Assembly (NCBI GenBank): GCA_043747685.1
Contig: JAYTOR010000133.1
Span: 1 to 64,000, forward strand
Reading direction: 5' to 3'
Length of the DNA stretch: 64,000 nucleotides
From: JANXUF01 sp043747685
GTDB taxonomy: Bacteria; Actinomycetota; Acidimicrobiia; Acidimicrobiales; Ilumatobacteraceae
Below, piece after piece: positions 1-8,837 of this stretch. The notes beneath the pieces are model-generated. The model was given only the letters and a program-made list of their open reading frames with translations, made no database searches and was not told the origin of the DNA. The stretch's first letter is position 1. The number at the start of each line of letters is the position of its first letter. A program made the position numbers and the translations under genes.

Positions 1-84
1 CGGGATCACGATCCGCCACCGGGTTGCATAACCGGTCGTCCTCCTGGACGACGCGCCGTAGCGCTCATCAGCATCCGCCGGACG

Positions 85-1206
85 TCAGTCGTTCTTCGAT
101 CGCTCGATCATCTCGGACGAGGTGCTCATCACGCTGGAGCGACGGAATCGACCGGTTGCCATGGCACCCCAATCCGGCGACAGATTTACGATCGCTGCAG
201 GGACGTAGTGCGGGTCCATGCCGATGCCAGGTGGGAGCTCGAGTCCGAGATCCAGCTCGCCAGGCAGGAGGTGGGTGTGCGAGCCAGGCGGAGAAGCGGC
301 ATCAGGTGCCGGGATCGGCGCGTAGATCTCGACTCGACCGATCGACGTCGTGATGACGCGGTGCGGCGAGGCGGCAACGAGCTGCGGGCCGAGGATGTCT
401 GCGACATCGAACCATTGCGCTCCCGTATGCGGGTCCAGGAACCGACTGATGGCGTTGTCGCCGCGAACACAGAAACTCGCAGCGCGGCTCCCGAGGCCGA
501 GATCGAACAACGTTGCGTGGCGGTCTTCCGGCAGCATCGCCTGCAGGTCCGGCCCGACGTTGGTGAGCGATGTCTGCCCACCAACCGCCGATGACTCAGG
601 CACGCCGACAACGAACGCGAACGGCTCGGTCGTGCCTGGCTTGTTCAAGCTGAACATCCTGGTGTCGTGGCCGACATGGATACGCATCGAAGCCGTTGAT
701 GTCCTCGATTCGATGACCCGCCCGAGTCGACTGACGACACGATCCGCATCGGTACCGTCGAACTCGGCGACAGCACCGTGAACGCCGAAACTCCACGACC
801 CGGCACCCCCGACGACGACGCTCGCGATCAGGTCGGCAATCTCGTCCGCTGTGTAGCCGGTGGCGACGGCAGTGATGAGCGGACTGTCGTCTGGGACGAA
901 CTCCAGACCTGACATCGAGGCGGGGGGCTCATCGACTCCGCCGATGGCGATCCATGCGGCCATCGCTGCGATCGCCTCGTCGCTCAACACCTCGCCGAAC
1001 CATCGTCGTCGTGCGCCGGATCGAACAGCGACGACATTCGAACGCTCGCACCGGCCGAGACAATCCACGGTCCAGAGCTTGCCAGACCCGGCCAACGCTG
1101 CAGCACGAAGCGTCGCCAGTTGGGCGGCGTGATCGATGCCTGGATGTTTTTCGGTCGTGCCGCAGCAGCAGCCGCGACATACCAACACCGAGCAGGAAAC
1201 GCTCAA
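85..1206 (-). CDS. [2Fe-2S] ferredoxin-like protein of the cobalt operon
   Basis: 373 aa. The N-terminal ~60 residues look like a thioredoxin-fold [2Fe-2S] ferredoxin: Cys10-x4-Cys15 followed by Cys49-x3-Cys53, with extra Cys at 5, 13 and 14. The remaining ~300 residues belong to no family I can name; they contain no obvious membrane segment. It is the last gene of the riboswitch-controlled cbtB-cbtA operon and starts 6 bp after the cbtA stop, so it is probably co-transcribed and serves cobalt/B12 metabolism, perhaps as a redox or metallochaperone partner (inference). The start shown is TTG; a GTG six codons later (about Val7) would still keep all four presumed cluster ligands. Confidence 0.75.
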   Translation of the reverse strand: MSVSCSVLVCRGCCCGTTEKHPGIDHAAQLATLRAAALAGSGKLWTVDCLGRCERSNVVAVRSGARRRWFGEVLSDEAIAAMAAWIAIGGVDEPPASMSGLEFVPDDSPLITAVATGYTADEIADLIASVVVGGAGSWSFGVHGAVAEFDGTDADRVVSRLGRVIESRTSTASMRIHVGHDTRMFSLNKPGTTEPFAFVVGVPESSAVGGQTSLTNVGPDLQAMLPEDRHATLFDLGLGSRAASFCVRGDNAISRFLDPHTGAQWFDVADILGPQLVAASPHRVITTSIGRVEIYAPIPAPDAASPPGSHTHLLPGELDLGLELPPGIGMDPHYVPAAIVNLSPDWGAMATGRFRRSSVMSTSSEMIERSKND

Positions 1207-1212
1207 CTGTGG

Positions 1213-2022
1213 TCAGGCACCGGTCGCGGTCAGATCGAACTCCCGGGTCGTCTCCACTGGTGGCCGCTTCGGTTCGAGGAGCCGTTCAGCGAGGAACCCG
1301 AAGGCGAGAGCAATCGTTGCCCACAACACCGCCTGAATAGCGAGCGATGCGATTCGGAACTGCCACAGCACCGCTGGCGGGAACGTCACCGTTGCATCCG
1401 TCACTGCGCCGGTGACCCCAGGGATCGCTGCCTGCGGAACCTCGTTCACACCGGGGAACACGACGTAGACGACGATCAGAACGACGACGTACGTCAGCGC
1501 TGCGAGCACCGTTGCATTCCACCGCGATGTGCGGTCCAGCAGCTGTCTCCAGACCACCCCAGCGACGACCAGACCGACAATCGAGCAGGCGATCATCAAC
1601 ACGAACAGTGCCGTGCGTCGGCCAATGGTGTCCGCCTGCCCGATCGAGGGCGGGTTGGCCGGATATTTCAATACGGGCGCGAGATAGACCCCGACGAAAC
1701 CGAGGAAGCCGACGAGCGCTGCCGCCGGTTTGGCTTTCGTCAATCCACCGCGTCCGTAGATCCCGGCGAACACCAACGCGGTGATCCCGCCGAGGGCGAT
1801 CCCATAGATCAACGCCCCCGTTCCGAGGCCGGCGGAACTCTGCAGCGAACGACTGACGAAGCTCGTTTCTGGCGCCTCGTGATGGATGTTGTTTTCGACG
1901 TAGCCCCCGAAAGCGATCGCCTTGTCGACGGATGTCTCGCCGATCGTCTTGGCAATGCCGAAACCGAACAGACCCGCGAGCAGACCTGCGAGAAGTCCGC
2001 GGATCAACAGTTTTCTGACCAC
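1213..2022 (-). CDS. cbtA: CbtA family cobalt transporter subunit
   Basis: 269 aa membrane protein with a GTG start. The N-terminus (VRKLLIRGLLAGLLAGLFGF) is the typical CbtA opening, a Gly/Ala/Leu-rich first helix, followed by about five more hydrophobic segments. CbtA with CbtB is a predicted cobalt uptake system first noted by its B12-riboswitch control. Here it lies 18 bp downstream of cbtB and upstream of a ferredoxin-like gene, all behind a cobalamin riboswitch, which supports the assignment. Transport itself is known mainly from comparative genomics rather than biochemistry. Confidence 0.88.
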   Translation of the reverse strand: MVRKLLIRGLLAGLLAGLFGFGIAKTIGETSVDKAIAFGGYVENNIHHEAPETSFVSRSLQSSAGLGTGALIYGIALGGITALVFAGIYGRGGLTKAKPAAALVGFLGFVGVYLAPVLKYPANPPSIGQADTIGRRTALFVLMIACSIVGLVVAGVVWRQLLDRTSRWNATVLAALTYVVVLIVVYVVFPGVNEVPQAAIPGVTGAVTDATVTFPPAVLWQFRIASLAIQAVLWATIALAFGFLAERLLEPKRPPVETTREFDLTATGA

Positions 2023-2040
2023 GAGGTGAGCGCTGGGACG

Positions 2041-2253
2041 TCAGTGGCAGGGGACGCCGAGGAGATGACGGGCGTCATGAACCCACTCGTGCACGTAGTG
2101 CCCACCGACCAGCGACGTCGCACCCTGTTCGACGCCGACGATGTACATCAACAGCAACATCAGGAATCCGACCAACAAGGCCCACGGAATCAACTCACGG
2201 ACCGAAATCGTGATCGGCTTCGCTTCCGGCAACACCAACGCATTGGTCGACAT
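2041..2253 (-). CDS. cbtB: CbtB family cobalt transporter subunit
   Basis: 70 aa. One transmembrane helix (about residues 25-45) and a His-rich C-terminus, GGHYVHEWVHDARHL, ending in Cys-His: the CbtB signature, with the histidines as the likely Co2+ ligands. It is the first gene of the operon. ATG start, preceded on the minus strand by a strong GGGAG ribosome-binding site about nine bases upstream, which lies just beyond the cobalamin riboswitch; occlusion of this site or premature termination would couple expression to B12. Confidence 0.9.
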   Translation of the reverse strand: MSTNALVLPEAKPITISVRELIPWALLVGFLMLLLMYIVGVEQGATSLVGGHYVHEWVHDARHLLGVPCH

Positions 2254-2302
2254 ATCGATGTACTCCCTCGGGATTCAGCGTCCCAGTAGTCAATGAAAAA
2301 CG

Positions 2303-2421
2303 TTCTCCGACCGTGTCTGACTACGAACCGCCCAGTAACAGGCTGGCCAGTTCTTCACAGTGGCGCGACCGTGCCGGACTTACATCGGCTTCCAGCGGAA
2401 AACGCTGAACGGCAACATAGC
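2303..2421 (-). ncRNA. Cobalamin (B12) riboswitch upstream of cbtB
   Basis: Read on the minus strand, the leader holds the conserved core: GGAAGCCGATGTAAGTCCGG (2374-2393), then CGGTCGCGCCACTGTGA (2355-2371), a CTGGCCAGCC...TTACTGGGC element (about 2332-2350) like the L5/L13 side arm, and a B12-box-like GTAGTCAGACACGGTCGG (2306-2323). Order and spacing match the AdoCbl-class riboswitch, and the downstream cbtBA genes are a classical target. Exact ends were judged by eye. Repression by cobalamin is the expected effect. Confidence 0.88.
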
Positions 2422-2437
2422 ACACCTGCAAGATCCG

Positions 2438-3091
2438 TCAGTCGCTGTGCGGCGGAATCGTGGCCGCCGGCAGGCCGTCGAGATGAGCTGCGTCGTTGTA
2501 GCGCACGACACTCCAGGTGTTCTTCGACGTCGAGGCGAATTCCGAGACGGCGGTATTCAACGTGTACAGCTCGAAAATTCCGCTGATCGGCGTGTTCAGC
2601 AGTCGCCGGAAGATGCTGTCGATGACGCCACCGTGGCAGACGATGACGACCGTCTTGTCTGTCTGATCGCGCAGCACAGCGCCCAGTGCTGTGCCGACTC
2701 GTAGCCGGAACTGGGCAACCGTTTCGCCGCCGGGGAAGCCGGCAAGATAGGGATCGTCGCTCCAGTGGAAGTCCGGATATTTCTCACCGAACTGGGCGTA
2801 CGTCAAACCCTCGACCTCTGGTCCAGGGTCATGTTCACCGAAGTCTGAAACCTGCACGATCGGCAACTCGAGCACCGGGGCAATTGCCTCCGCAGTCTCG
2901 ATTGCCCGCAGGTACGACGACGAAATAAGCAGGTCAGCGCGTATCTCGGGGTTCGCTGACCAACGATCGGCCAACGCCTGGGCCTGTTGGCGCCCGAGCC
3001 CGCTCAGCCCTGAACACGTCCGCCCGCTCGAGATCAGCCGCTTGACGGAGACGTTCGATTCCCCGTGCCGGACGAGTATCAGCCTGGTCAT
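2438..3091 (-). CDS. Histidine phosphatase superfamily (phosphoglycerate-mutase-like)
   Basis: 217 aa from the ATG at 3091, chosen because the catalytic motif follows at once (MTRLILVRHGES, His9 the phospho-acceptor). A second catalytic His is in VIVCHGG (around residue 153). The 13 codons upstream of this ATG are not family-like. Histidine phosphatases hydrolyse diverse phosphomonoesters; the substrate cannot be told from sequence. It ends just beyond the cobalamin riboswitch. In actinobacteria, phosphatases of this family (CobC-like) can act in B12 nucleotide-loop assembly, but this is only a possibility suggested by position, not a call. Confidence 0.85.
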   Translation of the reverse strand: MTRLILVRHGESNVSVKRLISSGRTCSGLSGLGRQQAQALADRWSANPEIRADLLISSSYLRAIETAEAIAPVLELPIVQVSDFGEHDPGPEVEGLTYAQFGEKYPDFHWSDDPYLAGFPGGETVAQFRLRVGTALGAVLRDQTDKTVVIVCHGGVIDSIFRRLLNTPISGIFELYTLNTAVSEFASTSKNTWSVVRYNDAAHLDGLPAATIPPHSD

Positions 3092-3210
3092 GACGGCGAT
3101 GATATGAGTGCGCCCGTCGAGCACCACCATCGCCCGGCGCCATCGGCGCAGTCCGGCAGGCGACGCACGGCACGACCTGATCAGCCCGCCGCGTCTACGT
3201 TGGGCCGGTC

Positions 3211-4671
3211 ATGACGCTCGTTACCTTCAGTTCGCAACTGCATGCTCTGGCCATGGCCGACCCAGACAGATCGGCCGTCACATGCGGCTCGACCACGCTG
3301 ACGCGATCCGAGTTGGTGGCGGCGAGCGATCGGCTGGCCAGGGATCTCATCTCCAAGGGGGTGCGGCGCGGCGACATGGTGACGATCGCCCTGCCCAACT
3401 CGGTCGACTGGTTCGTCGCCCAACACGCTGCATGGCGCATCGGCGCCGTTCCGCAGCCCGTGTCAGCACGGCTGCCGGGTCGAGAAATGGAGTCGATCGT
3501 CGAACTCGCCGACTCGCGAATCGTGATCGGAGCAGCCGGCGGAACCATCGAAGGCCGCCTCTCGCTCCCGGTCGGGTATCACCCGGACCACTCCCATGAC
3601 GACGTCGACCTGCCGGAAATCGACGATCTGGCACTCGCCTCTCCGGCTTGGAAAGCGCCGACGTCGGGCGGCTCGACCGGTCGACCGAAATTGATCGTCT
3701 CCGGCGACCCGGCAGTGATCGACAACTCCGTCAATCCGACGCTCATGATCCGACGCGACGGGTGCATGGTGATGCCAGGGCCGCTCTATCACAATGGTCC
3801 AGCGGTATGGGCGAGCAACGCCCTGCTCGCCGGCAGCCATGTCGTCCTGCTGGCTCGCTTCGACGCCGCTGCGACGCTGGCCGCCATCGAGCAGTACCGC
3901 GCCGACATCATCTACCTCGTCCCGACGATGATGAAGCGCATCTGGCGGCTGCCGGAGGACGAACGGCTGGCCTATGATCTGTCGAGTCTGCTCACCGTCT
4001 GGCACCTCGCTGAACCGTGCCCGATCTGGCTCAAGCAGGTATGGATCGACTGGCTCGGGCCCGAGCGCATCTTCGAGCTGTACGCAGGCACAGAAGCGCA
4101 GGCGGCGACGGTCATCACCGGGACCGAATGGCTCGCCCATGTCGGCTCCGTCGGCCGTCCCGCTTCCGGGACGGTCAGTATCACCGACGACGACGGCAAC
4201 GAAGCCGCCACCGGCGAGATGGGCGAGGTCTGGCTGCGCAACCTCACAGACCACCCGAGCTACCGCTACGTCGGCGCGACCGCCAGGCAGCGCGATGGCG
4301 GTTGGGAATCGCTCGGTGACATCGGCAGGTTGGACATGGACGGATACCTGTATCTCGGCGACCGGGCAAGCGACATGATCCTGTCCGGTGGCTCGAACAT
4401 CTACCCTGCAGAGGTCGAGGCTGCCATCCAGGAACACCCGCTCGTTCATTCGGTCGCGGTCGTCGGACTGCCGGACGACGACAAGGGCAACGTCGTCCAC
4501 GCCATCGTCGAGGCCGATCCCGAACAGCTCCCGGAGGCCGAGTTGCGCGCCTTCCTCGCTGATCGGCTCGTCATCTACAAGATTCCGAGAACCTTCGAAT
4601 ACACGCAGGAGACGTTGCGCGACGACGCCGGAAAAGTCCGTCGAGGCGCCCTCAGAGCGGCCCGCCTGTGA
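3211..4671 (+). CDS. AMP-forming acyl-CoA synthetase / ligase
   Basis: 486 aa, class I adenylate-forming enzyme: activates a carboxylic acid with ATP and transfers it to CoA. Visible core motifs in order: the P-loop-like SGGSTGRPKL (around 150), YAGTEAQ (A5-type), GDIGRLDMDGYLYLGDR (A7/A8, with the ribose-binding Asp and hinge Arg), GGSNIYPAEVE, and the catalytic Lys475 in DDAGKVRRG near the C-terminus. It resembles bile-acid-CoA or medium/long-chain acyl-CoA ligases in arrangement, but the acid is not predictable. ATG start. It divides from the phosphatase gene across 119 bp and is followed 37 bp later by an MBL hydrolase, perhaps in the same transcript. Confidence 0.88.
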   Translation: MTLVTFSSQLHALAMADPDRSAVTCGSTTLTRSELVAASDRLARDLISKGVRRGDMVTIALPNSVDWFVAQHAAWRIGAVPQPVSARLPGREMESIVELADSRIVIGAAGGTIEGRLSLPVGYHPDHSHDDVDLPEIDDLALASPAWKAPTSGGSTGRPKLIVSGDPAVIDNSVNPTLMIRRDGCMVMPGPLYHNGPAVWASNALLAGSHVVLLARFDAAATLAAIEQYRADIIYLVPTMMKRIWRLPEDERLAYDLSSLLTVWHLAEPCPIWLKQVWIDWLGPERIFELYAGTEAQAATVITGTEWLAHVGSVGRPASGTVSITDDDGNEAATGEMGEVWLRNLTDHPSYRYVGATARQRDGGWESLGDIGRLDMDGYLYLGDRASDMILSGGSNIYPAEVEAAIQEHPLVHSVAVVGLPDDDKGNVVHAIVEADPEQLPEAELRAFLADRLVIYKIPRTFEYTQETLRDDAGKVRRGALRAARL

Positions 4672-4708
4672 ACCCCTCGGTCACCCCGGCCGATACCCTC
4701 GATTTGGC

Positions 4709-5377
4709 ATGGGAATCGAGCTGGTCACGACAACGGGCATCTTCGCACTTGACGGCGGCGAGTGGGAAGTGACGAACAACATCTGGCTCGTCGGCGACGA
4801 TCGCCGGGTGTTCGTGATCGATGCAGCCCATGACCATCGACCGATCGTCGATGCCGTCAACGGCCGTACCGTCACCGGTGTGATCCTGACGCACGGCCAC
4901 AACGACCACATCAACGCAGCCGCTGCGCTCGCAGACGACGCCGACGCCCCGATCCATCTGCACCCAGCCGACACGATGCTGTGGAGCGTCGTCTATCCGG
5001 ACCGCAAACCTGACAGGGCAATCGTTCCGGGCACCACACTCAAGACGGGCGGGGTCGAACTCGCCATTCGCCACACACCTGGGCATTCGCCAGGCTGCTG
5101 CTGCTTCTACGACGCCACCAGCGGCGTCGTCTTCAGCGGCGACACGCTGTTCTGCGGAGGGCCAGGCGCAACCGGTCGGAGCTTCAGCGACTTCCCGACG
5201 ATCCTCACCAGCATCCGCTCGCAACTGCTGACGCTGCCGGCGGAGACCATCGTCCACACCGGCCACGGCGACTCCACGACGATCGGCGCCGAGACGCCGC
5301 TGCTGCAGGCGCTGATTTACGACGCCGCAACGCCGAACGCCGCCGACCAACCTGACGAGATTGATGGCCGAATGTGA
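4709..5377 (+). CDS. MBL-fold metallo-hydrolase (glyoxalase II-like)
   Basis: 222 aa. The start at 4709 (MGIELVTTTG) is where homology to the family begins; the longer upstream reading frame overlaps the acyl-CoA ligase. Zn-binding motif T-H62-G-H64-N-D66-H67, then HTPGHSPG, SGDTLF and HTGHGD: the full set of metal ligands of the hydroxyacylglutathione-hydrolase group. In actinobacteria such enzymes often act on thioesters of mycothiol or CoA. Lying just after the acyl-CoA ligase, it could be a thioesterase-type partner (inference). Confidence 0.85.
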   Translation: MGIELVTTTGIFALDGGEWEVTNNIWLVGDDRRVFVIDAAHDHRPIVDAVNGRTVTGVILTHGHNDHINAAAALADDADAPIHLHPADTMLWSVVYPDRKPDRAIVPGTTLKTGGVELAIRHTPGHSPGCCCFYDATSGVVFSGDTLFCGGPGATGRSFSDFPTILTSIRSQLLTLPAETIVHTGHGDSTTIGAETPLLQALIYDAATPNAADQPDEIDGRM

Positions 5378-5591
5378 TTCGGCTGCGCACTCGATGACCA
5401 CTCGGCAGTGGCTGCACTCGCGCTGCTCGATCTGGTTGTGCTCGCGGTGCTGCGGCAGCGCACGCTCTTGCCGAGGAAATACGAACTGACGGTAGACGGC
5501 GTTGTCGAGATGTACAGGGACTTCGCCGTCACCTGTAGAGCGCTGCGCATCAACGAAGCTCGCCGTCGAGTTGCGTCGCTGCGAAGGGCGG

Positions 5592-6305
5592 CTACGACGT
5601 GACGAGCAGCCGGTAGCCGATGCCGCGTGTCGTCACGATGAGCTTCGGGTCGTCCGGTTGATCCTCGATCTTGACGCGCAGACGACGCACATGGGCATCG
5701 ACCAAGCGGCTGTCTCCGAGGTACTCGTAACCCCACACCCGCTCGAGGAGTTGGTCGCGAGACAGCACCATGCCGGCATGGTCCGCGAACTCACAGAGCA
5801 GTCGGAACTCGGTCTTCGTCAGGTTCAGTTCGACACCGCCTTTGAGTGCAATCCCCTGTTCCTGGCGCACTTCGACGTCGCCGACATGGAACGACTTGAC
5901 CGCCAACGACGACGCCAGCGAAGGGCCCTGCAATTGCACACGCCGAAGATGCGCCCGAATCCTCGCCGCCAGTTCCTTCGGAACGATCGGCTTCGTGACG
6001 TAGTCGTCGGCACCCGCTTCGAGGCCTGCGACCATGTCGTAGGTGTCGGTCTGAGCGGTCACGATGATGATCGGCACGATGCTGTTCGCCCGAATCGTCC
6101 GGCACACCTCGAACCCGGAAACGTCAGGCAGGCGCAGATCGAGCAGCACGAGGTCCGGTTCGGCCTGCTCGAAACTCTCGAGCCCGGCGCGCCCGTCCGG
6201 GGCCTCGCGCACTTCGTAGCCCTCGTCTTCCAGCGCCAGGCGCAGCGCCAGGCGAATATGGTCGTCGTCTTCGATGAACAGGAGCGAATGCACAGCGATG
6301 CCCAT
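5592..6305 (-). CDS. mtrA: MtrA-like OmpR-family response regulator
   Basis: 237 aa. Receiver domain: acidic pocket EDDD (12-15), phospho-acceptor Asp56 in LLDLRLPD, Thr83 and Lys105 in YVTKPI. C-terminal winged-helix DNA-binding domain (about 135-235) with the usual end TTRGIGYRLL. The start at 6305 (MGIAVHSLLFIEDDD) is preferred over longer frames because the receiver begins there. It is divergent from an MtrB-like kinase and an LpqB-like lipoprotein. In most actinobacteria mtrA-mtrB-lpqB run in one direction, so assignment as MtrA rests on this neighbourhood and general similarity; a different OmpR regulator is possible. Confidence 0.8.
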   Translation of the reverse strand: MGIAVHSLLFIEDDDHIRLALRLALEDEGYEVREAPDGRAGLESFEQAEPDLVLLDLRLPDVSGFEVCRTIRANSIVPIIIVTAQTDTYDMVAGLEAGADDYVTKPIVPKELAARIRAHLRRVQLQGPSLASSLAVKSFHVGDVEVRQEQGIALKGGVELNLTKTEFRLLCEFADHAGMVLSRDQLLERVWGYEYLGDSRLVDAHVRRLRVKIEDQPDDPKLIVTTRGIGYRLLVTS

Positions 6306-6521
6306 TGTGCCCGAAATGCCTCTGTGACGCAGCAACCACTCTTTGTTACCGAAAACGCACAATACGAGCAGCGGGCTGTCACACAGACGGACCACAGTGG
6401 CATCTGTTCACGCTGCACCGGTGAGGTACCTACCTCCCCCTGGTACTTCACCGGACAGCGTTGAAACGATCGGGGTTCTGGCGTAGACGATATTGCGCTG
6501 GAGACAGCGTTGCGAGGGACG
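6306..6521. promoter_or_regulatory. Divergent control region between mtrA-like and mtrB-like genes
   Basis: 216 bp without a gene, separating the divergent regulator and kinase. On the plus strand TTGAAA at 6463-6468 followed after 17 bp by TAGACG is a possible weak -35/-10 pair, and GAGGGA lies just before the kinase ATG. No perfect operator palindrome stands out. Promoter positions are by eye only. Confidence 0.35.
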
Positions 6522-7973
6522 ATGATTCATGCCGTTACCCCGACGTCGGAGCGGATCAGCCACACTGGAGAGGTGACCCGCACCAAGCGTCGGCTGCTGC
6601 GCCCGACCAGTCTCCGCACCAGAGTCACGTTGTTCTTCAGTATTGCCGGCCTCCTCACGTCGACCGCACTGGCGCTCGTCACCTATTTCATCGCCCGCAG
6701 CTACCTAGTCCAGCAGCGCGAGCAGTCTGCGAAGTCGCAGGCATATACCAACGCCCGTTCTGTCAGCGACCGGTTGTCGCAGAAAGACATCAACTACTCG
6801 ACGTTGATCTCCGTGATCCCCACGGAGGGCCTCGGCCTGCTCCACGTCGGCGGTCCCCCCGACCGGTTCTTCTCACAGAACTCGCTGCAGTTCAACCAGT
6901 CGCAATTGCCGCCGGACATCTACACGCTCGTGCTCACCCAAGGGCAGTCCGGCTACCAGATCCACCAGATCGGCGGCTCGCCGTTCTTCGTCGTCGGCGT
7001 ATCGATCCCTGGTGCCAACGCCGCCTATTTCGAGGCATTCTCGCTGAACGGCGTTCAGAACAACCTGCGACTGATCGCCACCGCGCTGGCGATCGGTGCC
7101 ATCTCGACGACACTCTTCGGCGCCGGTCTCGGCTGGTGGGCAAGTAGGCGACTACTGCGTCCGCTGTCGCGCGTCTCCAACGCTGCAGGGCAACTGGCGA
7201 GCGGCAGTCTCGACACACGACTACCACCGGAGAGCGATCGCGAACTCGATCGACTGGCAACGTCGTTCAACGAGATGGCAGACGCAGTGCAGGCGAGGAT
7301 CCAGCGCGAGGTACGGTTCTCTTCCGATGTCAGCCACGAACTGCGATCACCGATCACCGCGCTGACGGCCGCCGTCGAAGTACTCGACGCCAGGCGTGCC
7401 GATCTCCCGGACCGGACACAGCAGGCGCTCGACGTCGTGACCAGCCAGGTGCGACGATTCGATCAGATGGTGCTCGACCTGCTCGAACTCTCTCGGCTCG
7501 ACGCAGGCGCTACGGACAACCATGCGGAGGCGATCAGCCTGCCGGACCTGTTGCGCCGGATTGCCCAACGCTACGGCTTCGGCGATGTCCCGATCGAGGT
7601 CGTCGCCGGCGCCTCGACGATCGTCAGTGTCGACAAGCGCCGGATCGAACGCATTGCCGCCAACCTGCTGGACAACGCCAAACAGCACGGAGGCGGCCCG
7701 ACGCGGATCGTCATCGAACCAAATCGCCTGGAGCGTGTCCCGACCGTGAATCTCGTCGTCGAGGACGGTGGACCCGGCGTGGCGATGAGCGAACGGACAC
7801 GGATTTTCGAGCGTTTCACGCGAGGGAGCGCGTCTCGTGGGCGGGTGGGCACAGGCCTCGGATTGGCGCTCGTCGCCGAGCACGCGCAGTCGCATGGCGG
7901 GGTGGCGTGGGTCGAGGACCGGCGCGAGGGCGGCTCACGATTCATCGTCAGCCTGCCCGTGGGTGATGTATGA
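6522..7973 (+). CDS. mtrB: MtrB-like sensor histidine kinase
   Basis: 483 aa membrane sensor kinase. ATG at 6522 preferred (GAGGGA Shine-Dalgarno 2 bp upstream); a TTG four codons earlier is the alternative. TM1 about 35-58, an extracytoplasmic segment of ~120 residues, TM2 about 178-200, a HAMP linker (LLRPLSRVSNAAGQL...), HisKA with the phospho-acceptor His near 271 in DVSHELRSPITAL, and a complete HATPase: N-box NLLDNAKQHGG, G1 DGGPGV, G2 GTGLGLALVAEH. The MtrAB system governs cell wall homeostasis and division in actinobacteria. The gene ends ATGA-overlapping with the lipoprotein gene, the usual mtrB-lpqB junction. Confidence 0.85.
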   Translation: MIHAVTPTSERISHTGEVTRTKRRLLRPTSLRTRVTLFFSIAGLLTSTALALVTYFIARSYLVQQREQSAKSQAYTNARSVSDRLSQKDINYSTLISVIPTEGLGLLHVGGPPDRFFSQNSLQFNQSQLPPDIYTLVLTQGQSGYQIHQIGGSPFFVVGVSIPGANAAYFEAFSLNGVQNNLRLIATALAIGAISTTLFGAGLGWWASRRLLRPLSRVSNAAGQLASGSLDTRLPPESDRELDRLATSFNEMADAVQARIQREVRFSSDVSHELRSPITALTAAVEVLDARRADLPDRTQQALDVVTSQVRRFDQMVLDLLELSRLDAGATDNHAEAISLPDLLRRIAQRYGFGDVPIEVVAGASTIVSVDKRRIERIAANLLDNAKQHGGGPTRIVIEPNRLERVPTVNLVVEDGGPGVAMSERTRIFERFTRGSASRGRVGTGLGLALVAEHAQSHGGVAWVEDRREGGSRFIVSLPVGDV

Positions 7974-8755
7974 GCCGCGTCTCAACGCCGTGGATCTGTG
8001 TCCTCACGTCCGCTGTCTGCGCGCTGGCGATCGCCAGTTGCGGCGTTCCGAAATCGTCGACGATCAAGCGCGTCGATTCACCGCTCGGTCCCAGCGTCAC
8101 AGCTCTCCCGACGACAACCACTCCGACCACATCCACCTCGACCACGTACACGGCGCCCGTCACGATCTCCACGACCCCGATGAGTCCCAGTACGACGACG
8201 ACACCGACCACCACCGCTCCGCCGACGGTGCCGGCGACCGCTGCACCGGCAACGACTGCACCGACAACGACTGCACCGGTCACGACCGCCGTCTCCACCA
8301 CGGTTCCGGTCACCCAAACCCCGACGACGGTGTTTCCCGTCGTCGATGTCGAGCTCTACTTCATCACCGGTGGACAACTCACGGCGATGCAGCGGACGCT
8401 GGCGAAGCCGGCTGGACCGAATCAGGTGATCGAAGCGCTCGAACAGGGAGTGCCACCAGGAAACATCGGCACCGGCCTTCGATCCGCTGTTCCCGCCGGT
8501 GCCATCAAGAACGTCACGGTCACCGGTGGCGTCGCCAATGTCCAAGTCGTCCAGGACTTCCGCACGCTCATCCCGTCGCTCGACCAACGCCTCGCCATCG
8601 CCCAGATCGTGCTCTCGCTTCAGCTCCCGGGTATCGGTCAGGTGACCTTTTCGATCGACGGCGTGGGGATCGTCGTCCCCCGAGGCGACAACACCTCCAG
8701 CGCCCCTGGCGCACTGTTGACGTTCGACGAATACAGGCCGCTCGTCGTCAGCTGA
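7970..8755 (+). CDS. GerMN-domain lipoprotein, short LpqB-like
   Basis: 261 aa. Signal peptide with lipobox IASC (Cys24), then a Thr/Pro/Ala-rich low-complexity linker of about 75 residues, then a GerMN domain (about 120-250: VELYFITGGQL... to VTFSIDGVGIVVPRG). In mycobacteria LpqB, encoded after mtrB, binds the MtrB sensor domain; it is ~580 aa and has a beta-propeller after the GerMN region. That propeller is absent here, so the protein is either a minimal LpqB or a GerMN lipoprotein filling the same site. Translationally coupled to the kinase through ATGA. Confidence 0.75.
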   Translation: MSRVSTPWICVLTSAVCALAIASCGVPKSSTIKRVDSPLGPSVTALPTTTTPTTSTSTTYTAPVTISTTPMSPSTTTTPTTTAPPTVPATAAPATTAPTTTAPVTTAVSTTVPVTQTPTTVFPVVDVELYFITGGQLTAMQRTLAKPAGPNQVIEALEQGVPPGNIGTGLRSAVPAGAIKNVTVTGGVANVQVVQDFRTLIPSLDQRLAIAQIVLSLQLPGIGQVTFSIDGVGIVVPRGDNTSSAPGALLTFDEYRPLVVS

Positions 8756-8837
8756 GCCACCGTCAGCCATCCCGTCGTCCGTCGAAGTCACCGCATCTCG
8801 CCGTGCGCATGAGATCCCGTGACTCCGATGACGAATC

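Noticed and set aside
1..84. Possible gene start at the left edge
   Set aside because: Only 84 bases lie beyond the ferredoxin-like gene stop, with no recognised coding signal.
5408..5602. 64-codon frame (GTG start) between the MBL hydrolase and the mtrA-like gene
   Set aside because: It overlaps the end of mtrA, lacks a ribosome-binding site and any recognised motif, and its third-position GC is lower than neighbouring genes. The 214-bp gap holds nothing I can support.
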